A stretch of 64,000 nt of DNA from CAYOLL01 sp964404765 [NCBI: uncultured Gemmatimonadota bacterium] (GCA_964404765.1 CAYOLL010000003.1:20939-84938); one strand, 5' to 3'. Positions 35,301 to 41,898 are shown, counted from the first letter of the stretch. Notes: generated from the letters alone by a model not told the origin. Numbers and translations are program-made.

Positions 35301-38030
35301 GCCGCCGGTCCAGCTTAACGTCGGCGTACGGCTGACCCCGGTTGCGCCATTGGTAATGCCCGGGTTCGAGGGCAGATTGGGCACGACCGAGCCAATCGTC
35401 ACTGTGCCGCTGACCGTCTGGCTGGGCACAACAGCGTTGGCTGCCGTGTCCCGCGCCGTGATATAGTAGGTATACGTCCCTTTATCGGCGATGTGATTAT
35501 TGTTATTATCATAAGTGGCGTGACCGAAGAAATTCGTATTGTTGATCGCGCCGTCCCATTCCGTAATCTGCGCACCGGTTAATTTGACTAAAGCATGTGG
35601 CGCATGAAAACCAACGCCGTCCCAGCCAAAAGCCGACCACAGCGTATCGCCAATGCTGGACACAACCACCATCGTCACCGCCGCATTTTTGTTGAGTGTA
35701 TAGCTGACCAGCGTACTATCATTATTGCCCGTGCTGTCCGGCGAAAACGTGCCCGGCGTCGCGTTCAAACCGGTGACTTGAATCGGCAGGGCGCCCGGCG
35801 TAAAAATATAAGTCAGCGTCAACGTGGGATTGCCGGTGAAAATGGCATACGACTGCACGGCCATGTTGATCGTCGCCCGCGTCGAACCGTCCGACAAAAA
35901 CAGCCGCGCTTGAGGCGGGAAATAACCCAGATTCCAGCGAATGCTGTCCCGATCTGCGCCCCCGCTGTTCTGCAGCTTCAGCGTCCAGCGCACCGTATCT
36001 TTGGCGGCATCGCGGATATCCCGGCTCAGTTGATTGGGCAGCCCGCCGATTTGGAACGACGCATAAAACTCGCTCGGACTGGCCGGCGGCGCGGCAATAT
36101 CCAAAGCTTCAAACGCATCTTCGCCGTTCAGATCAATCCCGAAACTCAAATCAATGCGCGTGTTTTTGGTTTTATTCCAGACTTCCAAAAATGGGAATGT
36201 CCAATTGGCCGGGGCGGTCGTATTCACCTCAAAACTGCGCGTGGCCGACCAGACGGAATAGCGCGTGGCATCCTTAGCCCGCACCCGCCAATAATACACA
36301 TCGCTGCTCAACGCGCTCAAACTGCGCTGCGACAAGGTCAGCGAGGAATCAACCAAGATTGGCGCGGCAAAGGTCGAAGTTGTATCCACTTGCAGAATGT
36401 AATGCGTCGCTCCGCCCACATCGCTCCAATCCAACGACGGCGTGCTGTTGAAAGCGTAACCGTTGGCCGGCGAGACGAGCGACGGCGGCAGCAGCGTATC
36501 GCGCAGGGCAATGGTAATATCCACATCGCCGCTAAAGACGGCCATGCTCTGTGTCCGCATATTGATCGAATCGGCCATGAACAGCGCCCCACTGACGCCG
36601 GATAGACTGGCTGTGCTCCATTGCAGCGTGTCGGCTGTTCCGCCGGTGTTGGCAATGCGTAGCAGCCAGGTGTGGTTGTTCTGGGCGCTGTTGCGTAAGT
36701 CCGTGCTCAAATTCGTAAATATGCCGGTGACGGAAAAATAGACATTGCGGCCAAACGACGGCGGCGGAAAGGGCGCATCCAGCCCGTTATCAAATTCGTC
36801 CGTAGCGCCGACAGCCGCGCCAAACGTGCGCGTGGCGGTGAAGCTGCCGCTTTTGACGGTGATTGGCAGTTGCCATAAAATTGAGGCGCTGGTATTCACC
36901 GTCCCGCTGATTGTAAAATTGTAAGGATTCTCGTCGCTGTCGTTGTTGGCAAAAGACAGTGCGCCGCTGTAGCCACCCTGCTCCGTCGCGCTCAACCGAA
37001 TTGTAAAGGTTGTGGAATCGCCGGGCGCAACGGCCAATTTGCCAAAAGAGCCTGGCACACTAAAACCGGTTGGAACCGTAATTGCCGAAGTCATCTTTAA
37101 ACTATCGCTACCGGTGTTGTAGACCTTGAAAATTTTGTCAACCGGCGTTCCGATAATGGTTGTGCCAAAGCTAAACGTGCCGTCATCGGCAATCGTCGCG
37201 CCGTTTTGCTTAATGGTGATCTCCGGCGCAGCCGGAAGATTAACCGTTCCGCTAATCGTAAAGTTATAGGGATTCTCATCGCTGTCGTTATTGGCAAATG
37301 AAAGACTGCCGCTGGATACGCCCGCCGCAGTCGCTAATAACCGAATAATAAAAGTCGTGGAATCTCCCGGGGCAACGGTCGCGCTGCCAAAATTCTGTTG
37401 GATACCAAAGCCGGTTGGAGCGGCCAAGCCGGATAAGGTTAAATTAGCCGTGCCGGTGTTATAGACTTTAAAGGTCTTGTCAATCGTCGCGCCAACGGTC
37501 GTTGTGCCAAAACCAAGATTTCCGCTATCATCGGCAATGGTTAGGCCGTTCTGCTTGATATTGACCTCTGGGGCCGGAGCGACGATAATTCCTGTGCAAG
37601 TAACAGCTCCAGCTAAATCTACAAAATTTGCTGTTTTTATTGTGTCCAAACCTGTAGCTGCCGGAGCAACATTAAACTTCACGTAAGCAATCGGGCCGCT
37701 TAGACTATTTGTAATTGGGCCGCCTGAAAAAAGCCATGCCAGACGAATCGTATTCGAATTAACCAGATTGGCTCCAAAAAAAGTGGGTGCTCCGGTAATA
37801 GCCGGATTACTATCAGCGTCCACATAAGTAAGCATGCTATTTGGAAAGATGATATCAAACCCAAATGCTTCCAAGCCAGACGGATTATCTATGGCGATGG
37901 CAACGGAGATTTGTTGGCCCGGGATCACAGTGGAATTGGCGGGTGGGCAAACTGTATACGCCATAGCCGACCCAGCCAACATCACCCATATAGCCAGAGC
38001 AAACACTAGTTTTTTTGTATTGCGAATCAT
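23349..38030 (-). CDS. Giant modular secreted surface protein with FlgD-like C-terminal domain
   Basis: A 4,893-residue mosaic. In order it has: a signal peptide (1-24), a cohesin-like domain (about 25-160), two ASH/HYDIN-type (choice-of-anchor D) repeats, Ig-like parts, nine Fn3 domains of the W(T/A)APGDD...YDLRYS type, and two discoidin-like stretches (NIALRKPTQAS, NLCLNKPTIAS). After the seventh Fn3 comes a long right-handed beta-helix region. After the ninth are eleven tandem ASH repeats (DFGxxxxG...NxGxxxL), then a last Fn3-like unit and the sorting-type domain LWQNYPNPF...ETGYHTILWDG...YLYQL. It is probably exported and anchored, serving in adhesion or scaffolding. A 33-bp palindrome sits in frame at 24712-24744. 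It follows the cohesin-dockerin gene by 96 bases. Confidence 0.9.
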   Translation of the reverse strand: MIRNTKKLVFALAIWVMLAGSAMAYTVCPPANSTVIPGQQISVAIAIDNPSGLEAFGFDIIFPNSMLTYVDADSNPAITGAPTFFGANLVNSNTIRLAWLFSGGPITNSLSGPIAYVKFNVAPAATGLDTIKTANFVDLAGAVTCTGIIVAPAPEVNIKQNGLTIADDSGNLGFGTTTVGATIDKTFKVYNTGTANLTLSGLAAPTGFGIQQNFGSATVAPGDSTTFIIRLLATAAGVSSGSLSFANNDSDENPYNFTISGTVNLPAAPEITIKQNGATIADDGTFSFGTTIIGTPVDKIFKVYNTGSDSLKMTSAITVPTGFSVPGSFGKLAVAPGDSTTFTIRLSATEQGGYSGALSFANNDSDENPYNFTISGTVNTSASILWQLPITVKSGSFTATRTFGAAVGATDEFDNGLDAPFPPPSFGRNVYFSVTGIFTNLSTDLRNSAQNNHTWLLRIANTGGTADTLQWSTASLSGVSGALFMADSINMRTQSMAVFSGDVDITIALRDTLLPPSLVSPANGYAFNSTPSLDWSDVGGATHYILQVDTTSTFAAPILVDSSLTLSQRSLSALSSDVYYWRVRAKDATRYSVWSATRSFEVNTTAPANWTFPFLEVWNKTKNTRIDLSFGIDLNGEDAFEALDIAAPPASPSEFYASFQIGGLPNQLSRDIRDAAKDTVRWTLKLQNSGGADRDSIRWNLGYFPPQARLFLSDGSTRATINMAVQSYAIFTGNPTLTLTYIFTPGALPIQVTGLNATPGTFSPDSTGNNDSTLVSYTLNKNAAVTMVVVSSIGDTLWSAFGWDGVGFHAPHALVKLTGAQITEWDGAINNTNFFGHATYDNNNNHIADKGTYTYYITARDTAANAVVPSQTVSGTVTIGSVVPNLPSNPGITNGATGVSRTPTLSWTGGDPDLGEAVTYTVYFGTSGTPTTVVSTNQTGTTYAPGTLNYGTNYFWRILTGDNFGNTRLGPIWSFTTLAAPTDTLAPARITNLQVISTLFNSIKLAWTAVGDDSLTGQATSYQLRYSTSPINNGNFGSATLITTGTPRAAGQADTASVSGLSRNTTYYFAIKAADEVGNLSLLSNVVTQATLTVTNIALRKPTQASAQLNLAENAVDGFDNTDWNAGVGTLPQELTISFQGKAHVDSIALRSNQDTPGTSTHNIRFINSSGASTLTHTFSQNITSQGQWLTHKFSPFYTDVTRMTVQTTASPVFPSWFEIQVFGFIYEIGDTIAPRAITNLAVSTADSTKIILTWTATGDDTTFGRATEYDLRYNTVPITINNFYTSSRYIIPAPKTSGTSELDTLRGLTACQTYYFAIRAHDEVPNISGMSNVIPASPCPFSDFIPPAAVTNLAVTGTTHNTATLQWTAPGDDGNSGQAIAYDLRYSLTPITHDSLFNKATPAGPQPVPIGPLNTQTFTVSGLSPLTTYYFAIKTADEVPNWSPRSNTAQGTTTEPPDTKRPAPICNLVIFEVTLSSVKLAWQAVGDDSLTGSATSYDIRYSLSPITEGNFNAATQWTPSPTAQPAGTWLFATVTGLQDSVNYYFAVKARDDLGQISTFCAAGMATAYTQNTRGMVLESTADDIESVYLSGPGFSGVHLWTNSSQAERTAMTLSLIPDSSYVLCMRVSDLGGPSGAHLTSLFDTNTGEVVFNSTDDGNWKYSFTFPGDNWQRRDYNDASWLIETKMADYGESYPPVGGWLDQSADWIWGIPFEHFDLWIRRKFTITTVSGDNRAPSKITDLAAVPLSNTQVRLDWTSPGDNDRYGKASQYDLRYSTSALSEGNFNSATAVSGEPAPDWAGIEQSHLVSGLVSNTTYYFAIKSLDDAGLWSPISNVAIALTNLPPDTTKPNAVTDLAMADTSAFSLTLKWTAPRDTTIFGATAAVAAYDIYYADFALTSGNYQTGTRVSGPLTPLAPGQLQTFEVSGLRPNANYWLALRSRDAAGNSSLISNIVQGKTDREFLRDNLCLNKPTIASSNSNQAFRATDGDGFSQWDAAAFFPQWIEVDLQGLATVDSLAFKAAISLSGQTIHEVHFIRFDESDTLAHVFSGFTSDGLWLTHKFETPIAGVTKIRVETVLSISTVAWYELQAFGPIRAGDDTPPGAITDLQVIAANNTFVTLSWPAPGDDNQTGVASYYDVRYATFPITADNFASATPAINEPAPDTTGSIEAFTVDGLTANTVYYFAVKTGDELFNWSPISNIATAVTDAVFRGTIVGTDICSNTTWTTSGSPYIVVENIVICSGTTLTINAGVQVRFGNNRKIIVQSNAAIRATGTAPSPIVMESGGVWQGIVFNGFPATSNFNFVQFRNLNTAAIQLLGGDNLTIQNCTFENITGGCAIYLENASPTITSNTLRAAICSSDGRSNPTITGNTFSGGSGQYPITVGAMSVMTNSGSPNVNTNTITSWSGGIAIRLWATDITRNTTWPNTVSLPYYVQGDINIYNNATLTISAGAVARFADDAQLTVGKVSTSSVGGLSAVGTSGQRIVLRGDLLNSSVRWDGIVFTPFTLASRLVFCQISEADQTYPGSLHTTISVNNTQNVTITDNTITGGTGIHAILLDDASLVIERNTVGSIYVTESTTIPTIRNNAFSGSGLYPISMGAMGNLFNNSFAGWSGAAGICLWSTEITQNSRWTNPWFNSAPLPYKIKGDIFVVNDANLTIDDSVKVHFVTGSTLQVGDPDFDEEGRLQVNGLATTAGEVLLACDPGNPNLTWAGVHFTSEVADSSWLKNVRVEQAFGFYDAENSYSVFVDETEVVHFDNVDVVAPTGVNAILLNATSLRIENGEVTGPIRALESTGAPTIRNTAFRGTGVTPLIMGAMTHLINNTFTGWTSGQYIQVLGTTIVDNVTWPRVTQFPYYVTGSLFVGDGATFGIDAGVNAIWADDMGLFTGDRTTMTAGRLDVNGTAALPVHFWAKDTDLTESWRGLYFTEYTDSSFVDYLTLDDARTPVTNIAYTAVRAFGTNKVFMNNCQINGDDATYPIYLEDASLILSNNTIRSSVPYAIYATSGTSNPSLTGNIFIGAGDYPFQVGAMSTIGSNDYTQWIGEKGIKFLATTITRATTWPIPPNNLGQYHIFGEIDTQARLTIQPGVMAKFNQGAALKASRDGSIWAVGQPTDTGFITFTGIEGNIGTWSGIQFEDSADTSRIAYALVQYAGDTYPFAGIFIQSPKITVDHCNIVRVYGSGIYSQIVNPTLHSNILANNSGYGINHISGLTPRVTHNDAYHNNAGDYHGLPDPTGGGTSISTDPLFVDFARNDWHLLPGSPCRGTGKDGTSMGIFQYADNVPPSRIHTLRVVGAHAFSVELAWAAPGDDSIFGRAAQYDLRYSTVPISAENFGSATRFNLPAPTGAGLGEFHEVTGLTQNTLYFFAVKAIDDRGNVSAMSNVVSAFTEATGDIFPPDAVAGLTIIDVTFNSVTLQWLSPGDDAAIGQASLYDLRYSTGTITAANFSQATNASGEPLPEVAGSLQTFTVFGLNPSTHYYFALRTRDEANWSGLSNVVDATTDPFQPRILVNPGSYDFGGTMIGVAKVWEMQIINDGALPLNIAGIVSDDADFTVANSAFTLNPGERRIQPVTFLPQALGFDDALISITTNDPDNLNLRVRVTGTGVLPTEPILSAPTVVDFGVVNLNQSKTLTIRVRNEGGTLLRIASATSDLAPFVLSPLPRFPKILASLVDTVLTVTFTPTVYGTHEGHLELVSNDPDNAGVTVITLRGFGYAAVPVLQQSGQPHDFGTIQVGQTRDWSFEIWNHAGANTNLSVTVSSTGSMFQIVRPTGSTSSLAPGQRLAVTVRFAPTAAGNFTGNFRIQSNDPQNALVNIAMLGQATPIPVPDMSVAATSVAFGDVYQNASAQRTLLVTNTGSAQLQINALTFANPQVTAFTVVAPAQLPLTVDPGQQTGIILQFNPTAITSYANTLQIVSNDPPTISVSLTGRGIVVPAPELNVPAPLVFPFSHNYGAVARPTEWSFLIENIVSSPTTPIGPLSINNIVSNNSAFVVTHPTVFPQIIPAGENMQIYVTFYPATVTPVSGTITITTNDPDEGTVSVQLTGSKASAIAQYSAGDFDFGSMNLGQSASRSLRVTNNGNVNLNIFSIDLISDQFAVSGVTLPLNVAPGGSANLSLTYTAVHEGEAAATLVIHSNADNIPDQTVTLRGRGTSPEILVDVFNYDFGPVTIGEAPTWPLVVRNTGSGPLTIQSAQANNAAFTVTGQIGPINPGATATYTVKFTPTARQNYTAVLTVRSDDADEPVVTVNLFGMGAAPVVNINEVVRNFGPVRVGRNSDSWLVSVQNLGDAALVLSNPVFSDTSAFRFANNAQFPLSINSLETVTLPIRFTPKLRQQYTGTLIVRTNDAARPTLTLNMSGRGLAPVIAANPTTQNFGNADVNQRIERLITLSNTGDATLTITDMTADKPDIFGVEWISAVVAGKSPQINLTGLQDLSGFAQPDSIAPGQTKQIRVSFRPQAATAYTGQLTIRSDAFNAAAYTIGLSGIGVSPEIQLSASVATFGDVRVMQNSVRNFSIFNLGNGSLTISAITSSMDSIFTISGLTFPAVIPGNDTLDFRIVFAPRGPRSYTAEISIASNDTDEPLVKIFVGGAGIQPDILLPQTSHNFGAVDQSTNWEMEIRNIGRAPLQVLEVTRHSDRIRITNIPRTPIITDGNAFVTVTFTPIETDTLIIDTLQVRSDDPDNPVVNVVVRGSHKKVSVELLSFTATAKPGLIELEWLVSEASTPIGFHVYRTEAGVLTDRQKVNETMLLANGLAYRFKDQTVRPEATYLYWLEGLDANGSVFEFGPLQQSAAAVPTALRLWQNYPNPFQFGGLTTIRLELPRAQTVSLKVYNIDGRFVKTLLNAGLETGYHTILWDGTNEAGRPVAGGTYLYQLESGGERQTLKMTLMR
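24712..24744. repeat. 33-bp perfect palindrome inside the giant coding sequence
   Basis: AAACCTGACAGGTCTT and AAGACCTGTCAGGTTT flank a single G. It is translated as NLTGLQDLSGF within the ninth ASH repeat of the C-terminal array (about residues 4429-4440). Sister repeats have no such segment, so it looks like an in-frame insertion. It belongs to the same family as the terminator-like palindrome at 15563-15600. Confidence 0.85.
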
Positions 38031-38126
38031 AATACATCCCCTTTTTTATTGGTACACTTTCAGCCCAGACGCAAAAAGTCAAGAAGGGATACCGCCATTT
38101 TAAACGGCGATATCCCCTTCTCGTGA

Positions 38127-39677
38127 TTACTTCATCAACATCATTTTTTTTGTTATCGACGGATAATTCTCTCGTTGCAACTCATACATATATAAACCGG
38201 ATGCTACCGACCGATCATCTTTTTTCCCTTCCCAGTAAACGACAAAATGTCCATTTCCAGCCACTTCATCAAATAAAACATCAACCAGGCGACCGGAAAG
38301 ATCATAAACCCCGACTCGCGTAGGCAATTGCCGGTTATCATTAATCGAAAACTGAATGGCGGTTCTCGGATTAAATGGGTTGGGGATATTTTGATTCAAC
38401 GAAATTTGCTGCAACAAAATCAACGGATTTGAATCGTTAGCTTGAACCTCCGCCCCATCCAAATCATCAAGCAAATGGTTCAGCTTGATGTCAAATTGCG
38501 ATAATGCCGCCGGGTTGACAATATCAAAATGCAAATAGAGCATTGTTGAAGGGCGAGTGGTTAATATTTCGGCATCTCCCGCAAATCCGCCCACACGAGC
38601 ATTACCGGGTCGAAATTCATACCCGCTCAATTCGGTCAATACCTGACTGACTTCGCTGCGCTCGATGTTGCTAAATCTGACGACATCGGCCGGATACGTG
38701 AAATCAAACCCAAAGGCGCGCAGACGAGACGGGTCGCTAACCTGAATTGGCACAACAACACGAGTGCCTTGTATCTCACCCGCGCCATACTGCACCACCA
38801 AACGCTCAGTCGAAGAAACAGCGGCTTGCCCGCTGCTGCAACTACCGGTACCCAGATAGGTTTTAAAGATGCCTAAAGCGTCAGCGGGTGTGACATTGCC
38901 ATCCTTATTGCAATCAGCGCAATCCTGCTTGGTGCAGCTTGCCTGGGGATTTCCCAGATACATCTTGAAAGCGCATAAGGCGTCGGCGGGCGTAACTTGG
39001 CTGTCATTATTCACATCTCCGTTAAGCGCACAACCCTGCGCCATGAATGTTCCGGATTGCGCGGTATAAGTCGAAACGCCATCTACCAGGTTGGATAAGG
39101 TCAGTGTGCAAGTATAACCTACCGGACATGAGGCGCTCACGTTGAAAGTCACCTTGGCGATCGAACCGTTGGAGTTGGCCGGAATGGGCGTCGTGCCAAA
39201 ACCGCCGATACCTACATAGCCGCTGCCCGCATTACCATCCACATTTTGAAAACTTTGCGTCAAATCGCCTTTTTGGACACTGGCATAGGTCAGGTAGTTA
39301 TTGCAATTATTGAAGTTAAGACGAAAACCAAAAGCCTCTAAAGGGCTGGAGTTGTTGGCGATGTTTATCTTAAAAGTGACCTGGCCGCCGGGTATTGCAT
39401 TTTCAGAAGAAACGACTAATGTATTTGTGGTGGGTGACGCTGGAATAGAAACAGCCGTGCCAATATAGCCATCCGTTGAAGCGACAGTGGACCCGCTGCG
39501 AAAGCCCGCAACCTGCTGCCCAACAATGCCATAGTTTCGATATCCAGTTGAAGATTGTGCTCCGCCGCCATTTGAATTTGTCAATACGGCAGCATTTCGA
39601 TTCTGAGCCAATGACGCTCCCGCCCAGTTCAACAGCGCCATAAGCGCTAAACATACCATTCTTTTAATGCTTAACAT
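38127..39677 (-). CDS. Secreted cohesin-dockerin-cohesin protein with FlgD-like C-terminal domain
   Basis: A 516-residue exported protein with a signal peptide (about 1-24). The first cohesin-like domain covers about 85-215. A type I dockerin (about 217-280) has two calcium loops, DVNNDSQVTPADAL and DCNKDGNVTPADAL. A second cohesin-like domain starts LVVQYGAGEIQG. The C-terminal sorting-type domain starts LNQNIPNPFNPRTAIQF and ends KKMMLMK. Both partners of a cohesin-dockerin interaction are on one chain, and the next gene also starts with a cohesin-like domain, so these proteins may bind one another on the cell surface. No carbohydrate-active enzyme is adjacent. Confidence 0.88.
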   Translation of the reverse strand: MLSIKRMVCLALMALLNWAGASLAQNRNAAVLTNSNGGGAQSSTGYRNYGIVGQQVAGFRSGSTVASTDGYIGTAVSIPASPTTNTLVVSSENAIPGGQVTFKINIANNSSPLEAFGFRLNFNNCNNYLTYASVQKGDLTQSFQNVDGNAGSGYVGIGGFGTTPIPANSNGSIAKVTFNVSASCPVGYTCTLTLSNLVDGVSTYTAQSGTFMAQGCALNGDVNNDSQVTPADALCAFKMYLGNPQASCTKQDCADCNKDGNVTPADALGIFKTYLGTGSCSSGQAAVSSTERLVVQYGAGEIQGTRVVVPIQVSDPSRLRAFGFDFTYPADVVRFSNIERSEVSQVLTELSGYEFRPGNARVGGFAGDAEILTTRPSTMLYLHFDIVNPAALSQFDIKLNHLLDDLDGAEVQANDSNPLILLQQISLNQNIPNPFNPRTAIQFSINDNRQLPTRVGVYDLSGRLVDVLFDEVAGNGHFVVYWEGKKDDRSVASGLYMYELQRENYPSITKKMMLMK

Positions 39678-39714
39678 ATTTCAGCCCCTTTGTGTAAGAT
39701 CAAGCTTCAAGCTC

Positions 39715-39807
39715 GTAGTGATCGGCTTTAGCCGTCAAACAATAGCTCGTAGTGATCGGCTTTAGCCGTCAAACAGGCTCAAGATAACGGCTAAAGCCGA
39801 TTACTAC
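39715..39807. repeat. REP cluster: two direct and one inverted hairpin
   Basis: GTAGTGATCGGCTTTAGCCG begins at 39715 and again at 39749; an inverted copy ends CGATTACTAC at 39807. Each has a GTAG foot followed by the CGGCT-TTA-AGCCG-type hairpin. It lies between the cohesin-dockerin gene and the M23 gene, ending 8 bases before the M23 stop. It matches the REPs beside the transposase at 41138-41737. Confidence 0.88.
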
Positions 39808-39814
39808 AAACACC

Positions 39815-41083
39815 TTAGTCGTAACTCGAATGCGTAAACGTCGTCGCGCCCAAAAACTGCACATTATCCGCTTTGATGATCTGGCAATAGTCAATATTGG
39901 CCGCGCCATTGACGGTGAAATTCCCCCAGACCGTGCCGCCGCGAGTGAAGACAACCGGAGCGCCGCTACTGCCTTGCACATTTAGGGTGCCTTCGATGGT
40001 AAAGCTATGCGCCCCGTTGAAAGAGACCGTCGTGCCTGCCAAAATCGTCAGTGTTTGTCCCGCCGGGACGGTGATGTTGCCGGTCACGGTAACAATGCAA
40101 TTGCCGCCCCATGTGCCGGAGACGTTACCTGAGACAGAGGGACAACTACCACCACACGATTGCGCAGAATAGACTCCGTTTGTGCTAACAGTGCCCACAG
40201 CACAAAAAACGGGGTTACGATAGTCTCCGAATCGGCCAGCTCTGACCTCAAAATGAAGATGTCGCCCGCAACCTCCTGCACTTGAGCAGGTATAACCAAT
40301 GTCTCCTTCCTCCCCAATTACTGTCCCCGCTGTTACAAATTGATTTATACTCACCCTATTCCGTACACTAAATTGCGTAACATGAAAATATTTAGTCCAC
40401 TCTCCATTGGTGGAATGTTCCATCACTATTGTATTGTTGTAAGCCCCGTATGAGTCACTACAACCACAAACATTATTTCCATCTTCATAGGCTCTAATCC
40501 ATCCATCAGCTGGAGCAACAATCAACTTGTTAGAAGATCCAACCATGTCTGTAGCAGGTGTTCCTGTGCAACTTCCTGTATCAGAATTATGAGCATGCTT
40601 AGCCACGTTTCGCGTAATTGTAACGCTTGTGTTGTCGAGGTAAGGAAACCTGTATATATTTGCCGATGAAGGAAAATCACAGTGATTCAAAATATTGAAG
40701 TGAGTCGTTCGATAATCCAGAAAGCCCTCGATATTTATTGGCTTTATAATTTCAGGAGCATTATCCCAAAGTTCTTTGAATTTATCTGTCCCAGGAAAGA
40801 CGATTTTCCAATTTACATCTTGCTTTTGTGCGAGTATATAATAGAGGTCATCAGACTTCCTAAAGTAAATTGAAATTACAGCTATATCATTTTGCTTCAT
40901 TATCTTGGCAACTTGCCAATTCTTTGAAACAAAAAATTTTAAATCTGAAGCTTTGATTGAGGCATCAATGACGCTCATATTCAAAGCTGAATCAGGTAGC
41001 ACACTATGTTCCTCAATTTGTGCATATGTAACTCTAATTGTAATGACTAACAGTAGAGTTGTTATAAGGATACTTCTTATCAT
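39815..41083 (-). CDS. M23 (LytM-type) peptidase with beta-helix stub
   Basis: A 422-residue exported protein with a signal peptide (about 1-21), an N-terminal region of unknown fold, then a peptidase M23 domain (about 180-305). Zinc-ligand motifs are a His/Asp pair upstream (HNSDTGSC...ATDM) and GRHLHFEVR. Family members cut peptidoglycan cross-links or elastin-like peptides. After the peptidase, a segment GNITVPAGQTLTILAGTTVSF resembles the first turns of the beta-helix in the neighbouring giant proteins, but the protein stops after about 90 residues with no C-terminal sorting domain. The stop lies 8 bases from a REP cluster, so the gene may have been cut short by it. Confidence 0.85.
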   Translation of the reverse strand: MIRSILITTLLLVITIRVTYAQIEEHSVLPDSALNMSVIDASIKASDLKFFVSKNWQVAKIMKQNDIAVISIYFRKSDDLYYILAQKQDVNWKIVFPGTDKFKELWDNAPEIIKPINIEGFLDYRTTHFNILNHCDFPSSANIYRFPYLDNTSVTITRNVAKHAHNSDTGSCTGTPATDMVGSSNKLIVAPADGWIRAYEDGNNVCGCSDSYGAYNNTIVMEHSTNGEWTKYFHVTQFSVRNRVSINQFVTAGTVIGEEGDIGYTCSSAGGCGRHLHFEVRAGRFGDYRNPVFCAVGTVSTNGVYSAQSCGGSCPSVSGNVSGTWGGNCIVTVTGNITVPAGQTLTILAGTTVSFNGAHSFTIEGTLNVQGSSGAPVVFTRGGTVWGNFTVNGAANIDYCQIIKADNVQFLGATTFTHSSYD

Positions 41084-41137
41084 TTTTGTTCCCTTCGATT
41101 TTAGATTTTTAGATTTCTAACTTCGTCACTACAAACA

Positions 41138-41737
41138 CTACAAACCTTCATCCCAACCTTCGCCATAGCTTTTCAACGGGTACTGCTTCCACAAATCGCG
41201 CAGCCACTCGCGTCCATAGTGTTCAAGATACCAGTGAACGCTGCTGTCTTCCCAATCGTATGGCGAAACGCTATGTTTGTGCCGCACCGGGTTGTAGTGA
41301 ATGTAATTCAACGTCGTATAATAATGCCGCTCGGAACGAATCGCTCGATCCGAAAATTTATACCAAACCGTGCGACCTTTTTGATTGTCCTCGCCATTCC
41401 ACTTGAAGGATAAACCACCGTGCGTTTTGCCAAAAATATCGCTCAGGGTCTTGAAATCATCAACCTTTGCCAGAAGGTGATAATGATTTTGCAACACAAC
41501 CCAGGCGCGAATTTCGTGACCGCATTCCTGAAATTTTTCAAACAGCTTTTCCAACAATTCACGGCGGCGTTCCGGCTTTTCCAAATGGGGCTTGTGCTCA
41601 TAACAAGCGGCGGTGAGGAAATAATAGGCATGATCGTTCACCGGATGCGGCGGCGAATGAAGCGGAAAGCCTTTCGCCTTACGCTCCTCGACAATTGCCT
41701 TTTGCTCCTCCGGCGTCATCGTGCGATATTCATACAT
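41138..41737 (-). CDS. REP-associated tyrosine transposase (RAYT, Y1 HUH type)
   Basis: A 199-residue single-strand transposase of the IS200-like Y1 superfamily. The HUH motif is in VVLQNHYHLLAKV (H85-x-H87), and the catalytic Tyr is likely in HYYTTLNYIHYNPVRH (about 138-153), which is the usual RAYT signature. RAYTs process REP hairpins, in E. coli at a GTAG foot. REPs with GTAG feet lie on both sides (39715-39807 and 41759-41890), the closest starting 22 bases upstream of its ATG. The gene is intact. It is single-copy in the window and has no terminal repeats of its own. Confidence 0.92.
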   Translation of the reverse strand: MYEYRTMTPEEQKAIVEERKAKGFPLHSPPHPVNDHAYYFLTAACYEHKPHLEKPERRRELLEKLFEKFQECGHEIRAWVVLQNHYHLLAKVDDFKTLSDIFGKTHGGLSFKWNGEDNQKGRTVWYKFSDRAIRSERHYYTTLNYIHYNPVRHKHSVSPYDWEDSSVHWYLEHYGREWLRDLWKQYPLKSYGEGWDEGL

Positions 41738-41758
41738 GTTATGCGTCTCAACAAGCTT

Positions 41759-41890
41759 GTAGTGACCGGCTTTAGCCGTCTCTTCTCAAGCAAAAGCACG
41801 ACTAAAGTCGTTACTACGAGCCTTTCATGCTTGTTCGTAGTGACCGGCTTTAGCCGTCTCTTCAAAAGACACGACTAAAGTCGTTACTAC
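41759..41890. repeat. Two BIME units of REP hairpins next to the RAYT gene
   Basis: Each unit has a direct REP, GTAGTGACCGGCTTTAGCCG (41759 and 41837), and an inverted REP, ACGACTAAAGTCGTTACTAC (ending 41817 and 41890). The pair repeats with a 78- to 73-bp period. All four hairpins carry GTAG on their outer foot. The array fills the space between the transposase and the following minus-strand gene, whose stop is 8 bases away. Confidence 0.9.
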
Positions 41891-41898
41891 GAGCCTTT

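Noticed and set aside
23655-36605. Long plus-strand open frames (up to 336 codons) opposite the giant minus-strand gene
   Set aside because: They are Arg/Gln/Gly-rich antisense shadows of GC-biased repeat coding; none has a start signal or a recognisable domain.
38127-39677. Cellulosome scaffold
   Set aside because: Only cohesin/dockerin modules are present; there are no glycoside hydrolases or carbohydrate-binding modules in the window.
39715-41890. REP hairpins read as a CRISPR or as tandem terminators
   Set aside because: Spacing, convergent pairs and GTAG feet next to a RAYT gene fit REP/BIME elements; there are no T-runs after most stems.
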